A stretch of DNA of 64,000 nt, taken from contig NZ_JAIVFT010000001.1 in assembly GCF_020829665.1 (NCBI RefSeq), positions 561,435 through 625,434 on the forward strand, written 5' to 3'. The stretch comes from Nostoc sp. CHAB 5824 (GTDB lineage: Bacteria; Cyanobacteriota; Cyanobacteriia; Cyanobacteriales; Nostocaceae). The position numbers were made by a program, and so were the translations under genes. The first letter of the stretch is position 1. The number at the start of each line of letters is the position of its first letter. A model generated the notes under the pieces. That model searched no databases, was not told the origin of the DNA, and saw nothing but the letters and a program-made list of their open reading frames with translations. Below are positions 37,186-47,034 of the stretch, one piece after another.

Positions 37186-38901
37186 ATGGCATCTACTATT
37201 CAAGCTCTACCAACAGAAGTCGTATATCTCATTACAGCTGGTGAGGTAATCGACTGTTTCGCTTCTGTGGTGCGGGAATTGGTAGAAAATTCCCTAGACG
37301 CAGGTGCAACGCGAATTGTGGTTTCTTTATGGCCGCAGCAATGGCGAATTCGTGTGGCAGATAATGGTTGTGGAATGAACCTAGATGATTTGCAACAAGC
37401 AGCCACAGCCCACAGCACCAGTAAAATTCGCTCTAGTGCCGATTTATGGAAAATTAACAGTTTGGGATTTCGTGGTGAGGCGTTACACAGTTTAACGACT
37501 CTGGCAGATTTGGAAATTTTGAGCCGTCCTATGGGTGGAAAATTAGGATGGCGGATTAACTATGGCAATGGTGGGGAAGTTGTGCAAGTTGAAATAACTG
37601 CGATCGCACCTGGTACAGTGGTGACAGTTTCTCATCTTTTCGGTAATTGCTCATCTCGTCGTCAGGGATTACCCACAGCAGCACAGCAAATGAAAGCCGT
37701 GCAAACCACAATTCACCAAATCGCTATGTGTCATCCCCACGTCACCTGGCAGATTTGGCAAAATGACCGTCAATGGTTCACCATCTCTCCAGCTGCGACA
37801 ACTGGGCAATTGCTACCACAGATTTTACCCCAAGTGCGACAAGGTGATTTGCAAGAGGTGAAACTTCAAATACCCAACCCTCCCAACTCTTGTACAGACG
37901 CGATTAATCGCGTCTCTACTCCTCACTCCGCACTAAACTTAGTGGTAGGATTACCCGATCGCACTCATCGTCATCGTCCAGATTGGGTACGTGTAGCCAT
38001 TAACGGACGGATGGTTAAGACACCAGAACTAGAGCAAACAATTTTATCAGCATTTCACAGAACATTACCACGCGATCGCTATCCAATTTGTTTCTTACAT
38101 CTTGCCATTTCCCCCGATCAAATTAACTGGAATCGCAATCCAGCAAAAACAGAAATTTACCTCAACGAAATCATTTATTGGCAAGAGCAAATTACCCAAG
38201 CAATTAACCAAGCACTCAGTATCTCTTCTAGCAATCTCAAAGAAGCTGTCCACACAACACGAGTTAGTAAATTACTCAAAGTCGCAGAAGCCAAAGGCGG
38301 CTACAACTTCAATCCTCAAAATCCCAAGCCTTCTACAGACGCGATTAATCGCGTCTCTCCTAACTCCTTGAAGGCTGTGGCTCAAGTTAGCAGTACCTAT
38401 ATTGTGGCGGAACATCCAAGTGGTATGTGGTTAGTGGAACAGCACATTGCCCATGAGCGAGTTTTGTATGAGCAATTGTGTGATAATTGGCAACTTGTCT
38501 CCGTCGAACCGCCAATCATTCTTTATCAATTGTCGCCAGCGCAGGTATCACAACTGCAACGCATCGGTTTAGAAATAGAACCATTTGGCGAACAACTTTG
38601 GGCAGTGCGAAACATACCTGCACCTTTGCAACAGCGAGAAGACTGTGCAGAAGCAATTTTAGAACTTAGTTGGGGAGGCGATTTACAAACAGCCCAAGTA
38701 GCTGTAGCCTGTCGTAGTGCTATTCGTAATGGTACACCTATGAACCAACAAGAAATGCAAACACTTTTAGATAATTGGCAACGGACTCGTAACCCTCGCA
38801 CCTGTCCCCACGGGCGCCCAATTTATCTATCTTTAGAAGAATCAGCTTTAGCCCGATTTTTCCGGCGGAATTGGGTAATCGGTAAAAGTCATGGAATTTG
38901 A
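37186..38901 (+). CDS. mutL: DNA mismatch repair protein MutL
   Basis: 571 residues. The N-terminal GHKL ATPase has ITAGEVIDCFASVVRELVEN, NSLDAGAT, DNGCGM, HSTSKI and LGFRGEAL. The C-terminal dimerisation/endonuclease part has EQHIAHERVLYEQL (variant of DQHA..E..), ACRSAIRNG and CPHGRP, so nicking activity is plausible although the first Asp is Glu. Two short stretches in the linker (TDAINRVS near residues 236-243 and 383-390) are encoded by identical palindromes and look inserted. It couples MutS mismatch recognition to strand incision. Confidence 0.95.
   Translation: MASTIQALPTEVVYLITAGEVIDCFASVVRELVENSLDAGATRIVVSLWPQQWRIRVADNGCGMNLDDLQQAATAHSTSKIRSSADLWKINSLGFRGEALHSLTTLADLEILSRPMGGKLGWRINYGNGGEVVQVEITAIAPGTVVTVSHLFGNCSSRRQGLPTAAQQMKAVQTTIHQIAMCHPHVTWQIWQNDRQWFTISPAATTGQLLPQILPQVRQGDLQEVKLQIPNPPNSCTDAINRVSTPHSALNLVVGLPDRTHRHRPDWVRVAINGRMVKTPELEQTILSAFHRTLPRDRYPICFLHLAISPDQINWNRNPAKTEIYLNEIIYWQEQITQAINQALSISSSNLKEAVHTTRVSKLLKVAEAKGGYNFNPQNPKPSTDAINRVSPNSLKAVAQVSSTYIVAEHPSGMWLVEQHIAHERVLYEQLCDNWQLVSVEPPIILYQLSPAQVSQLQRIGLEIEPFGEQLWAVRNIPAPLQQREDCAEAILELSWGGDLQTAQVAVACRSAIRNGTPMNQQEMQTLLDNWQRTRNPRTCPHGRPIYLSLEESALARFFRRNWVIGKSHGI
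37896..37915. repeat. Palindromic repeat inside mutL (copy 1)
   Basis: AGACGCGATTAATCGCGTCT is a perfect 20-base palindrome, in frame, encoding part of TDAINRVS. Confidence 0.85.
38337..38356. repeat. Palindromic repeat inside mutL (copy 2)
   Basis: Same 20-base palindrome in the same reading frame as copy 1, with similar CT(G/C)TAC and CTC flanks. Confidence 0.85.
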
Positions 38902-39362
38902 TGTTTTTAGTAATGCCAATATTAGACCTCTTGCAAAATGTACATTAACTAATTATTTGTCACAAGCATGAACTGCGGCGCTGTTGAATTTTCTTATTTT
39001 ATAGGACTTACGCAAAAGTACACGCTGTAGGGGCAATTAATGAATTGCCCCCAATACGGTTCGGTTAACATGTTTGTCTCTCGAAGATCCCCCAACCCCC
39101 CGATAAATTGGGGGGCTTTTTCTCCTCTTTACCCCCTTTTTAAGGGGGTCGCCGCAGGCGGGGGGATCTTATCCCGTATTGCCTGTAGTCCCCCCAAAGC
39201 ATCGGGGGGACGGCGTAGCCGGGGGGTAAATATATGCAGCTTCACAAAGAAACGGTATAACTCCATTGATGAACGCTAACTCGGTATTGTTTGGCATATT
39301 GTTGAACTTCTATTAAGTCTGATGCTTCATCAAGGCAAACCATGATTTATATATGTAATAGG
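38902..39362. repeat. Repeat-rich gap downstream of mutL
   Basis: 39003-39020 is a GGACTTACGCA end. 39030-39051 is a GGGGCAATT/AATTGCCCC palindrome. From 39051 begins a CAATACGGTTCGGTTAACAT element end, followed by G/C-rich blocks (CCCCCTTTTTAAGGGGG) shared with 46019-46384. Open frames here are made of repeats. Confidence 0.55.
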
Positions 39363-40079
39363 TTAATCAGTTGTTGCTGTAGTCAATCCCAACTTTTTAT
39401 CTAAAAAATCTTCTTCTAAGGTATTTCCGTTATCGCGTAACCAGTTTTTTGCAACTTGATAGTTAGGAACTTGAACGGCGACTATATTCCAAAATCTAGG
39501 GGTGTGATTACTTTCTAAAAGATGGGCTAATTCATGCACAATTAAGTAATCGATCACAAACACTGGAGCTTTCATAATCCTCCAGTTAAAGTTTAAATTA
39601 TTATTAGGTGTACAACTGCCCCATCGGTATTTTAAATCAGAAACTAGTATTTGATTATATTGCACACCCAAGGATTCAGCAAAGTCTTTTACTTTCGGGG
39701 GAAGTTTAATATATGCGCGTTTGGTGTACCAATCGCGGAATAATTGAAAAGCAGTTTCTTGATGACAGCGTGATATCAAAAAGCGAGAGTGAAAGCGCAC
39801 ATTAGGAACTTGATCTTCGGTAATTTCTAAGCGGTAATTTTTACCTAGATATAACAAAGTTTCCCCAGATACAAATTCTTTGTAGGTGGTTTTATCTGGG
39901 TATTTTTGGTTATGGTTGAGTTTTTCGTAAAGCCAGAGTTTCTTAGATTCAACCGCTTGGTGAATTTTCTCTTCAGATAGCCCAATAGGGGCGCGAACTA
40001 ATATTGTTTTATCTCGTTCTACTGAAAGGGTAACGCTTTTACGTTGAGGCGAATAAATAATATGATAATCTAGTTTCAT
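39363..40079 (-). CDS. YgjP-like (DUF45, SprT-type) metallopeptidase domain protein
   Basis: 238 residues. The zinc site is VHELAHLLESNH (His182, Glu183, His186, His192), preceded by the family motif YRWGSCTPNNNLNFNWR. Proteins of this type are frequently encoded within type I restriction loci, downstream of hsdR. Here the start lies three bases after the stop of the hsdM/hsdR chimera, so the two are almost certainly co-transcribed. The target protein is unknown. Confidence 0.9.
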   Translation of the reverse strand: MKLDYHIIYSPQRKSVTLSVERDKTILVRAPIGLSEEKIHQAVESKKLWLYEKLNHNQKYPDKTTYKEFVSGETLLYLGKNYRLEITEDQVPNVRFHSRFLISRCHQETAFQLFRDWYTKRAYIKLPPKVKDFAESLGVQYNQILVSDLKYRWGSCTPNNNLNFNWRIMKAPVFVIDYLIVHELAHLLESNHTPRFWNIVAVQVPNYQVAKNWLRDNGNTLEEDFLDKKLGLTTATTD

Positions 40080-40082
40080 CGG

Positions 40083-43000
40083 TTATTCTCTGCTCAACTT
40101 AGCATGGTTTTCTTTTGACCATTCTAGCAGACGAGAGATCAGTTCTTTCCTTTGTTGAACAATATTAGGATAAGAAACAAAATCAGGAGAAAGAAACAGT
40201 TTTTGTAATTTTTCTTTCAGTCGGTTTTGTGCCGGGATTGAAGCCCAAAATCCCGCAGTTTGAACTTCTTGCTTAATCAAATTGCAGGTATGTAAAGTTA
40301 AATTTACATTTTGGGTAATCTCATTTTCATTAAGTTCGCAGTTATTAAATAGATTGGCTCTGAAAATACGAAAAATTGGCATTTGAGTTTTTCGATTTAG
40401 CCCATAAGTATTTTCCTGTTCCTTTGATTTAATCTCTTTTCTCAGTTTTTCTACTTCTTCATATATGCGTTCCCAATTATCTTGGAACTCTGTTAATATT
40501 TGTTCTAGCCTTTCCGAGAAGGAAAGGAATAATTCTGGATCTTCGTTAAAATTTAAGTTGACATAATTCCTAATAGCGTGTTCTACTGTGGCGGCTTTAG
40601 TTTTAGTGCGGGTATGGCTGTTGACAAAGGTTTCAAAGTTATCATCTAAAAGATAAATTGGGGCGATTTTCTGCTCAATGCCGTGAGATTTGAGAAATTC
40701 ATCTGCTATATTACGCAATTTTTCAGGTATGCCTTTAAGACTAAAACGCGCATAGCCAAAGTGTTTATAAGCTAGGCTATTAATCGCCATAAAATTTTTG
40801 TAATCTTGCCAGTAATCCAGGGCTTCTTTACGTGGCATAACTACATTAAAGGCTTTGGTTAGTTTTTTAAAGGCGAGAACATAGGCAAAACGGATATCTT
40901 CATCATAGAATAAGTCATAGAAGGCATCGGCATCAGCAAAATCTGTTAAGTTGTATTGTTCTAAGAAGTTCCAGATTTCTCGGTGTGCTGAGATTAAATC
41001 GTTAATTTCTTTTTGTTCGTCGCGGATTTGGCTAATGATTTCTTGTTGTTCTTTCTGTTGATAAGTATCTAAAGCTTTTTTGAGATGATGTCCAATGCCA
41101 ACATAATCTACGACAAAACCTTTATCTTTGTGTTCTTCTCCTACTCTATTGACACGGGCGATCGCTTGTAATAAATTATGATCGCGAATCACTCTATCTA
41201 AATACAAAACTTGCTCAATGGGAGCATCAAAACCCACCAATAGCATATTATTGACGATAATTATCCCGACTTTGCCATTGATGGATGTATTTCCGGTTGT
41301 TTCAGTTGCATCAAAGGATAATTTAAAGCGTTGAATGCTGGTATTGTGATAGTTACTATTGGTGTAAGTTTTAATATGAGGCAGATCGTTATTATTCCCA
41401 GAAATAACTACAGCCGTCTCTAATTCTCGCAGTCTGGCTATATTGATATTCAGGGGATTGTTGACTTCTAATTCTGTGATTTTGGCTTGAATGGCTGCAT
41501 CTAAACATTGTTTATATCTAGAAGCTGCTTCTCTGGATGTGGCGACAACTTGGGCTTTAAATCCTCCAGAAAAGACATATTCAATATAATGATCTACTAT
41601 ATCACGGGCTTTTGCTGCAATGATGGGCATGGCTTCTAAATAAGCGTCACGAGTTCCATAACCCAAAATTTGCAAGCGTTCGTTTAAATTATATTCACTG
41701 AAAACATCGCTAAATTTAGCATCCATTGCGGCTTTATCGCTAATTTCGGCGTTGTGAGTACGTCCTTCGTAAACAATTTCTAAGGTTGTTCCGTCTGCAA
41801 TAGACTCTTTCATGGTGTATTTGTCGATATAGTCGCCAAAGGTTTCTTCGGTTTTATCAATGGGAGTTCCTGTATAGGCGATTCTGGTAGCATTGGGTAA
41901 AGCACGGTCTAAATTTGTCCCCAGTTGTGTATATTGGGAACGGTGCGCTTCATCAATCATCAGTAAAATATCTGGACTTTCGTTTAATTTGGGGAAAATT
42001 ATCTCTAAGTCTTTTTCTTGGAATTTTTGCATCATCGCCATGACAATATCGGGCGTATCATTGGCAAGTAGTTCGTGTAAACTTTTATTAGGTTCGTCTG
42101 GTTTGGGTTTTATCCATTCGGCTAATTTGATATTTTGCCCAATTCCTTGACTTGTCCCTTGTAATTGGTCTTGTAGTTGAGTTCTATCGGTAATAAAAAC
42201 TATTTTCCAACTACTTAGTTGGGTATTTTTCTTTTTCTCCTTATCCTTTTTAACTTCCTCTTCCGTCCCCAAATCAGCTAACTCTTTCCTAGCTTGTATT
42301 AATAACTGTTCATGTTCATAAATCTGATCCTCAGCCCCAAACTTCTTTAATAAAATCTTTAACTCAAACTCCAGTTGTTTCTGCTTGAGAGTTGCCTTAA
42401 AATTCTTTAACTCATCTTCTGCTTTTTTAAATTGTTTCAAAACTTGCTCATATCCCTTTAGCTCTGTTTTTAACTCCTTGGCATTTTCCCCAGAAAACAA
42501 AGGTAAAGCAATTTTTTCTTTACTCCTTTTAACCCTTGCCGTTAGTTCATCCTTCATTAACTTAGCTGTAATCTTTTCATCCTCTTCTGCTTCATACTCT
42601 AATAATTCCTGTGCCGTTTCCAGCAACGAATCAATCTCAGCATCCTTTTGAGCAATATCACTTTCTAACTGCTCAATTTCATCAGCTTCAGCTTGAAAAA
42701 ATGCCTTAATAATATAGGAATCAGGGATTAAAGTAGGACTCCAACCATTTTGGATAATCGTTTTTAAATCATATCTAATATTATCCCACCAATTAACAAA
42801 CACACCCGCCACTTGAAACAAATCCAACACATTTACAGGCACTAATTTATTTTTCAAAGAATCAATCAGTTCTTGTCGGACATGAGGTAATTGATTGCCA
42901 TTTTTAACCGCTCCCCCTTTCCCTCTATTATCAGGAGATGGGTGTTCGTTAGGACGGGGTGAAGTAGGTGCTAAACTAGCAAAATCATCCTGAGCTTCTT

Positions 43001-44696
43001 GCCACCAATCAATTAACAAACTATCCATATTATCAATGATTTGACATAAATCTTGATTGCTTTCAATCAGAGTTTTTAAATCATCTTTTCCCTGAATATG
43101 ATCATGAAAAGCATAATAATCAGCATCTTTATCTTGAAACACCAAATCAAATTTTAAACCCAACTTTGCCAGTATGTGAGACTTAGCAGCTACTTCTCGT
43201 TTAGGAATACCCCCCAATAAATGCGCCCTGACATCTTCCGGTTCGGGTTCTGGAGTATTATCAACATAACGACGCACGTTAAGATTCCAATCATTACCCT
43301 TAATTTCCGCAATATCCACCAACCGAGAATATTTGTCTATTTCTTCCTTACGGGTAAAGATATAATCAATTTTTTCAATATCTTCAGACCTTAAAAAATT
43401 CCGATTTTTACCTTCTCCATATTCGGCATCAGCATTAATAAAAAATACCTGATTTTGTAGTGCATCTGGCTTATTTTTATTCAATACTAAAATCACCGCC
43501 GGGATACCAGTCCCATAAAACAACTTTTGAGGTAAGCTAATAATGCCTTCAATCACTCCACCATTATCTTGTAACATTTTCTCGCGGATTTTCTTTTCAT
43601 CACTGCCGCGAAATAATACCCCATGAGGCATAACTACCGCCGCGCGTCCGTTCTGTTTTAAACTAGCCAGAATATGCTGCACAAACATTAAATCAGCTTT
43701 TTTCGTTTCCGGCGCAAACCCATAACTAAAACGGTTTTGATGCTGAAGTGCGGCACTATTATAATTTTGAGCAAAAGGCGGATTAGCAATGACAATATCA
43801 AACTGGTGTATCTTGCCATCTTTGACATTAGCAGGAGAAACTAAAGTATCGCCAAATTCAATATGACCTTTAAAAATATTGTGCAGAATCAAATTCATTT
43901 TACAAATAGAAACCACCGTACCATCATTATCCTGCCCATGTAATTCCAGATTTTGCTCATTTCCGCCTTGTTCATTAACATACTGCACCGATTGAATTAA
44001 CATCCCTCCAGAACCAGCAGTGGGGTCATAAATACTCATTTTTTCTTGTGGTTTTAATAATTGCACTATCAACCGCACCACAGAAGCAGGAGTATAAAAT
44101 TGTCCGCCTTTTTTACCCGAACTATCAGCAAAGAATTTAATTAAATACTCATAAGCTGCACCTAATAAATCAGGAAATTCAAAGTTATCATTAACTAAGA
44201 CAAACTTAGGATTATTAAAATGGTCAATCAATAAGCGTAAATCTGGGTCTTTTACCACTCGTTGATTATTTATTTCCCGATTAAAATTAATATGTTTAAG
44301 TACTCCCGAAAGTACGGAATTTTCATCTTCTAAAGCATTTAAGGATTTATTGAGCATTTCTCCAATATTGCTCTGTAGATTCTTAATGGCAGGTTGTTTT
44401 ATGCCATTCTCATCGATAAAACCCTCATGCCATCGGGCGCGATTGGGAACAAAAAAAATCTCACCGTAGCTAATTTTTTCTGTTAATAATTCATTAATCG
44501 TATCTTCGGGTAGATGCCGATAATCTTTACGAATTTTAGCCCGTTTTTCATCAAAAACATCAGACATCCGTTTCAGGAACAGCATCCCAAAAATATATTC
44601 TTTATATTCGGATGCGTCCATCTTGCCCCGCAAGATATCTGCCGCTCCCATTAAAAAGTTTTCTAACTGGGAAAGTGTAATTTTATTTGTATTCAT
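40083..44696 (-). CDS. Chimeric type I restriction protein: HsdM joined to a truncated HsdR helicase
   Basis: 1537 residues in one frame. Residues 1 to about 820 are HsdM: an N-terminal helical domain, motif [10 protein letters not shown] (224-232), motif IV NPPF (305-308), then the long Lys/Glu coiled coil of this HsdM subtype. From about residue 825 the chain is Hsd[23 protein letters not shown] near 914, AYTGTP, and the C-terminal helicase half ([14 protein letters not shown]). Missing are the HsdR N-terminal nuclease, the Walker A motif and all of hsdS, as expected from a deletion joining Lys-rich codons near 42230. Restriction is probably dead; methylation would need an HsdS from elsewhere. 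Confidence 0.85.
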   Translation of the reverse strand: MNTNKITLSQLENFLMGAADILRGKMDASEYKEYIFGMLFLKRMSDVFDEKRAKIRKDYRHLPEDTINELLTEKISYGEIFFVPNRARWHEGFIDENGIKQPAIKNLQSNIGEMLNKSLNALEDENSVLSGVLKHINFNREINNQRVVKDPDLRLLIDHFNNPKFVLVNDNFEFPDLLGAAYEYLIKFFADSSGKKGGQFYTPASVVRLIVQLLKPQEKMSIYDPTAGSGGMLIQSVQYVNEQGGNEQNLELHGQDNDGTVVSICKMNLILHNIFKGHIEFGDTLVSPANVKDGKIHQFDIVIANPPFAQNYNSAALQHQNRFSYGFAPETKKADLMFVQHILASLKQNGRAAVVMPHGVLFRGSDEKKIREKMLQDNGGVIEGIISLPQKLFYGTGIPAVILVLNKNKPDALQNQVFFINADAEYGEGKNRNFLRSEDIEKIDYIFTRKEEIDKYSRLVDIAEIKGNDWNLNVRRYVDNTPEPEPEDVRAHLLGGIPKREVAAKSHILAKLGLKFDLVFQDKDADYYAFHDHIQGKDDLKTLIESNQDLCQIIDNMDSLLIDWWQEAQDDFASLAPTSPRPNEHPSPDNRGKGGAVKNGNQLPHVRQELIDSLKNKLVPVNVLDLFQVAGVFVNWWDNIRYDLKTIIQNGWSPTLIPDSYIIKAFFQAEADEIEQLESDIAQKDAEIDSLLETAQELLEYEAEEDEKITAKLMKDELTARVKRSKEKIALPLFSGENAKELKTELKGYEQVLKQFKKAEDELKNFKATLKQKQLEFELKILLKKFGAEDQIYEHEQLLIQARKELADLGTEEEVKKDKEKKKNTQLSSWKIVFITDRTQLQDQLQGTSQGIGQNIKLAEWIKPKPDEPNKSLHELLANDTPDIVMAMMQKFQEKDLEIIFPKLNESPDILLMIDEAHRSQYTQLGTNLDRALPNATRIAYTGTPIDKTEETFGDYIDKYTMKESIADGTTLEIVYEGRTHNAEISDKAAMDAKFSDVFSEYNLNERLQILGYGTRDAYLEAMPIIAAKARDIVDHYIEYVFSGGFKAQVVATSREAASRYKQCLDAAIQAKITELEVNNPLNINIARLRELETAVVISGNNNDLPHIKTYTNSNYHNTSIQRFKLSFDATETTGNTSINGKVGIIIVNNMLLVGFDAPIEQVLYLDRVIRDHNLLQAIARVNRVGEEHKDKGFVVDYVGIGHHLKKALDTYQQKEQQEIISQIRDEQKEINDLISAHREIWNFLEQYNLTDFADADAFYDLFYDEDIRFAYVLAFKKLTKAFNVVMPRKEALDYWQDYKNFMAINSLAYKHFGYARFSLKGIPEKLRNIADEFLKSHGIEQKIAPIYLLDDNFETFVNSHTRTKTKAATVEHAIRNYVNLNFNEDPELFLSFSERLEQILTEFQDNWERIYEEVEKLRKEIKSKEQENTYGLNRKTQMPIFRIFRANLFNNCELNENEITQNVNLTLHTCNLIKQEVQTAGFWASIPAQNRLKEKLQKLFLSPDFVSYPNIVQQRKELISRLLEWSKENHAKLSRE
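42905..42985 (-). repeat. Probable repeat-derived insertion in the HsdM part
   Basis: Encodes a Pro/Gly/Asn-rich stretch ([18 protein letters not shown]) at residues about 570-596, unlike the helical surroundings. The DNA contains CTCCCCCTTTCCCTC and an OCTAD-like low-complexity pattern typical of intergenic repeats. Confidence 0.45.
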
Positions 44697-45189
44697 TTAC
44701 GTTAATTTTTAAATCTTTATAAGATTTAAATAAATTCTAGGTGGGATTAGAGGGAAATTCTAATTTACTCCTTTTTGGTACTTCACCATCTCCTCAAACG
44801 GCAAAAAACACCTTTGATATTAATTCACAAAAATCCTGATACATATAGATTTATCGTAGGGGCATGGCATTGCCATGCCCCTACCAGCGTATTTGTATAA
44901 TTATTAAAATGAAATGGTATGACACCAACCATCAACCCACAATGCAGGAACTTTAAACCTTTTCCCTCTCCAATGCATCCTACGGTGTACACACAAGTCT
45001 TCTAGAGTTACCCCACAGGCTTTTGATCCCCCCAACCCCCCTTAAAAAGGGGGGCAAAAAGCTCTCAAAGTCCCCCTTTTTAAGGGGGATTTAGGGGGAT
45101 CTATACACATTTTGCACCCAGCAAAAAGATGTGTGTACACCGTAGCCAATCCATCGGGGAGGGTTAGGGTGGGGTAAAACGCAGATTTA
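44697..45189. other. Gap with a palindrome and one complete TIR element
   Basis: 44856-44884 is GTAGGGGCATGGCA, one base, then the perfect complement (14-bp stem). 44981-45144 is a complete TIR element (listed). The hsdM promoter should lie upstream of 44696 but is not evident. Confidence 0.5.
44981..45144. mobile_element. MITE-like element with perfect 15-bp TIRs (TACGGTGTACACACA)
   Basis: 164 bases. TACGGTGTACACACA at 44981 is exactly inverted in TGTGTGTACACCGTA ending at 45144. Inside are two CCCCCTTAAAAAGGGGG-type hairpins. A second copy is at 19437-19606 and a truncated, inverted copy at 47035-47106. There are no coding sequences; mobilisation would need a transposase in trans. Confidence 0.85.
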
Positions 45190-45552
45190 TCAAGCAACAG
45201 CCTCTTGTTTAGGCTTTCGCGCCGGACGTTTGCGATCGCTTCGACGAACGCCCCCTGCCATTTTGTACTCATCGCTATTCTTGCCATACTTTGCAGCTAC
45301 ACTGAGTAACATGTGTTCTGTTAGTTCCATCAGCGACTTTTCGGTAACTTCTAAGGCTTCCTGAGTCATATCCACGGTGGAAAGGCTTGAGTTATAAGCT
45401 TCCAATTTATCTTGCGTTGTTTTGATGAGGGCTGCAAAGGAGTCAATTGTTACCCCATTGCCTAAGTCTAAGGTGGGATTGATCGATTTCAAAGCTGCAA
45501 TCCGACGCTGCGCTCTATCAATTACTTTAGATCCGCGTTTTGGACGTGACAT
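45190..45552 (-). CDS. Hypothetical cyanobacterial protein
   Basis: 120 residues (MSRPKRGSKVIDRAQRRIAA start). The basic N- and C-termini (RRSDRKRPARKPKQEAVA) flank a helical core, with LTEHMLLSVAAKYGKNSDEY a likely conserved helix. It may bind nucleic acid, judged only from charge. There is no partner nearby. Confidence 0.65.
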   Translation of the reverse strand: MSRPKRGSKVIDRAQRRIAALKSINPTLDLGNGVTIDSFAALIKTTQDKLEAYNSSLSTVDMTQEALEVTEKSLMELTEHMLLSVAAKYGKNSDEYKMAGGVRRSDRKRPARKPKQEAVA

Positions 45553-45724
45553 AAATTACTTTCCTATTATTAATAATGCGCCAGGATAAAAACTGGCTTA
45601 TACCCTGGACTTTACAGCACTAGGATAGACATAATTAGGGTTAATTGACACCCGCATTATTCAGTATAAATTAATTTATTTATTACACATATATTGATTA
45701 ACCTTATGTAAATTCTTGGAGGTT

Positions 45725-45930
45725 GCCCGAATTCAATAAACGGCTGCCCGAATTCAATAAACGGCTGCCCGAATTCAATAAACGGCTGCCCGAATTCAAT
45801 AAACGACTGCCCGAATTCAATAAACGACTGCCCGAATTCAATAAACGACTGCCCGAATTCAATAAACGACTGCCCGAATTCAATAAACGACTGCCCGAAT
45901 TCAATAAACGGCTGTCCGAATTTAATATAG
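45725..45930. repeat. 21-bp tandem array containing EcoRI sites (9 near-identical units plus a partial)
   Basis: Units of 21 bases (core CCCGAATTCAATAAACG) run from 45725 to 45913, differing only at one A/G position (GGCT vs GACT), with a decayed tenth unit to 45930. Both strands are open through it (PEFNKRL or FIEFGQS heptapeptides), but starts are poor and I do not call a gene. Confidence 0.95.
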
Positions 45931-45962
45931 GAACTTAGCAAACTTGCTTTTATTAAACACAA

Positions 45963-46573
45963 AAACGATGTCTACGACGGGCTACGCCTACGTAAGAATT
46001 GAACCAATACAAAGCGTAGACGCATTCCAATACGGTTCGGATAAGATCCCCCCGCCTGTGGCGACCCCCTTAAAAAGCAATATGGTTCAGTTAAGATCCC
46101 CCCGCCTGCGGCGACCCCCTTAAAAAGGGGGTAAAAGAGGGTTCAAAGCCCCCCTTTTTAAGGGGGGTTGGCAGGGTGGTTTCATACGAAAAAATAAAAA
46201 TACATAAGTCTTGATTTATCGTGAAAGTAGCATGGCTTTTTCCCTCTCTCCAAACCTCTCCCCCACGGGGGGAGAGGCTTTGAAACTCAGTTTTAGTTTT
46301 TCTCTGCTTGTATGAAACCACCCTGCCCTTTTTAAGGGGGGTTGGGGGGATCTTCGAGGACAAACATGTTAACAGAACCGTATTGAGACGCATTCGCAAA
46401 GCGTCTGTCTGCGACACGCTGCACGTTTGCGTAACATCCCGCAGGGAACGTAGAGAAGCAGCGAGCCAAGAGACATCGGACAAAAATTTATACCAATTCT
46501 TCACGAGTAATCTATGCAAAAATACTTAAAAAACTATTGACAAGTATAAAATAATACTATAAATTGAAATAAG
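45963..46573. repeat. Cluster of dispersed repeats
   Basis: 46013-46060 and 46079-46384 carry the CAATACGGTTCGGTTAA-type element (right end GACAAACATGTTAACAGAACCG at 46361), with internal CCCCTTAAAAAGGGG hairpins and a GGGGAGAGGTTT block. 46385-46460 is a dispersed repeat (GCAAAGCGTCTGTCTGCGAC). No gene is supported. Confidence 0.6.
46537..46563 (+). promoter_or_regulatory. Possible sigma70-type promoter
   Basis: TTGACA at 46537-46542 and TATAAA at 46558-46563, spacing 15. It lies upstream of the HIP1 hairpin and the small gene at 46642. Confidence 0.4.
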
Positions 46574-46613
46574 AAAGGCGATCGCGGACTCTTGGCCGAG
46601 GGCGATCGCCTTT
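46574..46613. promoter_or_regulatory. 12-bp hairpin with a HIP1 site in each arm
   Basis: AAAGGCGATCGC (46574-46585) is exactly inverted in GCGATCGCCTTT (46602-46613); the T run makes it terminator-like. It sits between a promoter-like sequence and the start of the next gene, so it could be a leader attenuator. Confidence 0.5.
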
Positions 46614-46641
46614 CATTTAACCCCTACAATTGGAGTCAACT

Positions 46642-46926
46642 ATGATGATGACACAAGAAAAAAAGTTCGCCAAATCACAACAAAAGCAGTATTTACCTAC
46701 CCAAAGCAACAACGCACCCCTTTTGAATCTATCTGACCAAAAGCCATTGCCAAAAAGAGAACCGATTAAACATTTATTGATTGGTTCACCAAAAGCCGTT
46801 ACTAGCACAATTCACTTGTTGCAAGTTCTCGGCTATGCCAACGTTGGTGATTGGAGTGCGTTACTACCAACAAGTAATCCACATGAAGTCATGAGTATTT
46901 TAAGCCGTCAGATTTTGATGCAATAA
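46642..46926 (+). CDS. Small conserved-looking hypothetical protein
   Basis: 94 residues from ATG 46642, with GGAG six bases upstream; the TTG at 46630 is less likely. The N-terminus is polar and Gln-rich; the second half (KHLLIGSPKAVTSTIHLLQV, then GYANVGDWSALLP) looks like a compact alpha/beta unit. No family function is known to me. Confidence 0.65.
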   Translation: MMMTQEKKFAKSQQKQYLPTQSNNAPLLNLSDQKPLPKREPIKHLLIGSPKAVTSTIHLLQVLGYANVGDWSALLPTSNPHEVMSILSRQILMQ

Positions 46927-46942
46927 CTCAGTCAAATACTCT

Positions 46943-47014
46943 CAGTGTCCAGATCCCCGACTTCTTTAAGAAGTCGGGGATCTAACTTTTCACGAATGAT
47001 TTAGGATTGCTATA
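46943..47014. repeat. 72-bp repeat with GATCCCCGACTT hairpin (copy 1)
   Basis: Nearly identical to 48923-48994. It begins CAGTGTCCAGATCCCC, contains a hairpin around TTTAAG and ends TTAGGATTGCTATA. The hairpin could terminate the gene ending at 46926. Confidence 0.75.
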
Positions 47015-47034
47015 GTCCCCTTCCGTTTATAAGC

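Noticed and set aside
39040-39279. 79-codon ORF after mutL
   Set aside because: Composed of G/C-rich repeat blocks seen elsewhere in the window.
40083-44696. Type ISP (single-chain) restriction enzyme
   Set aside because: Those run nuclease-helicase-methylase-TRD; here methylase comes first, with no nuclease, Walker A or target-recognition domain.
45725-45930. CRISPR array
   Set aside because: Units are contiguous with no spacers, and no cas genes are in the window.
45657-45962. Heptapeptide-repeat ORFs (PEFNKRL, SRLLNSG, FIEFGQS)
   Set aside because: All are open only because of the 21-bp array; no ribosome binding site and no unique sequence on either side.
46091-46529. Two overlapping ORFs of 73 and 142 codons
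   Set aside because: Made of dispersed repeats (CCCCTTAAAAAGGGG and the GCAAAGCGTCTG block); no family pattern.
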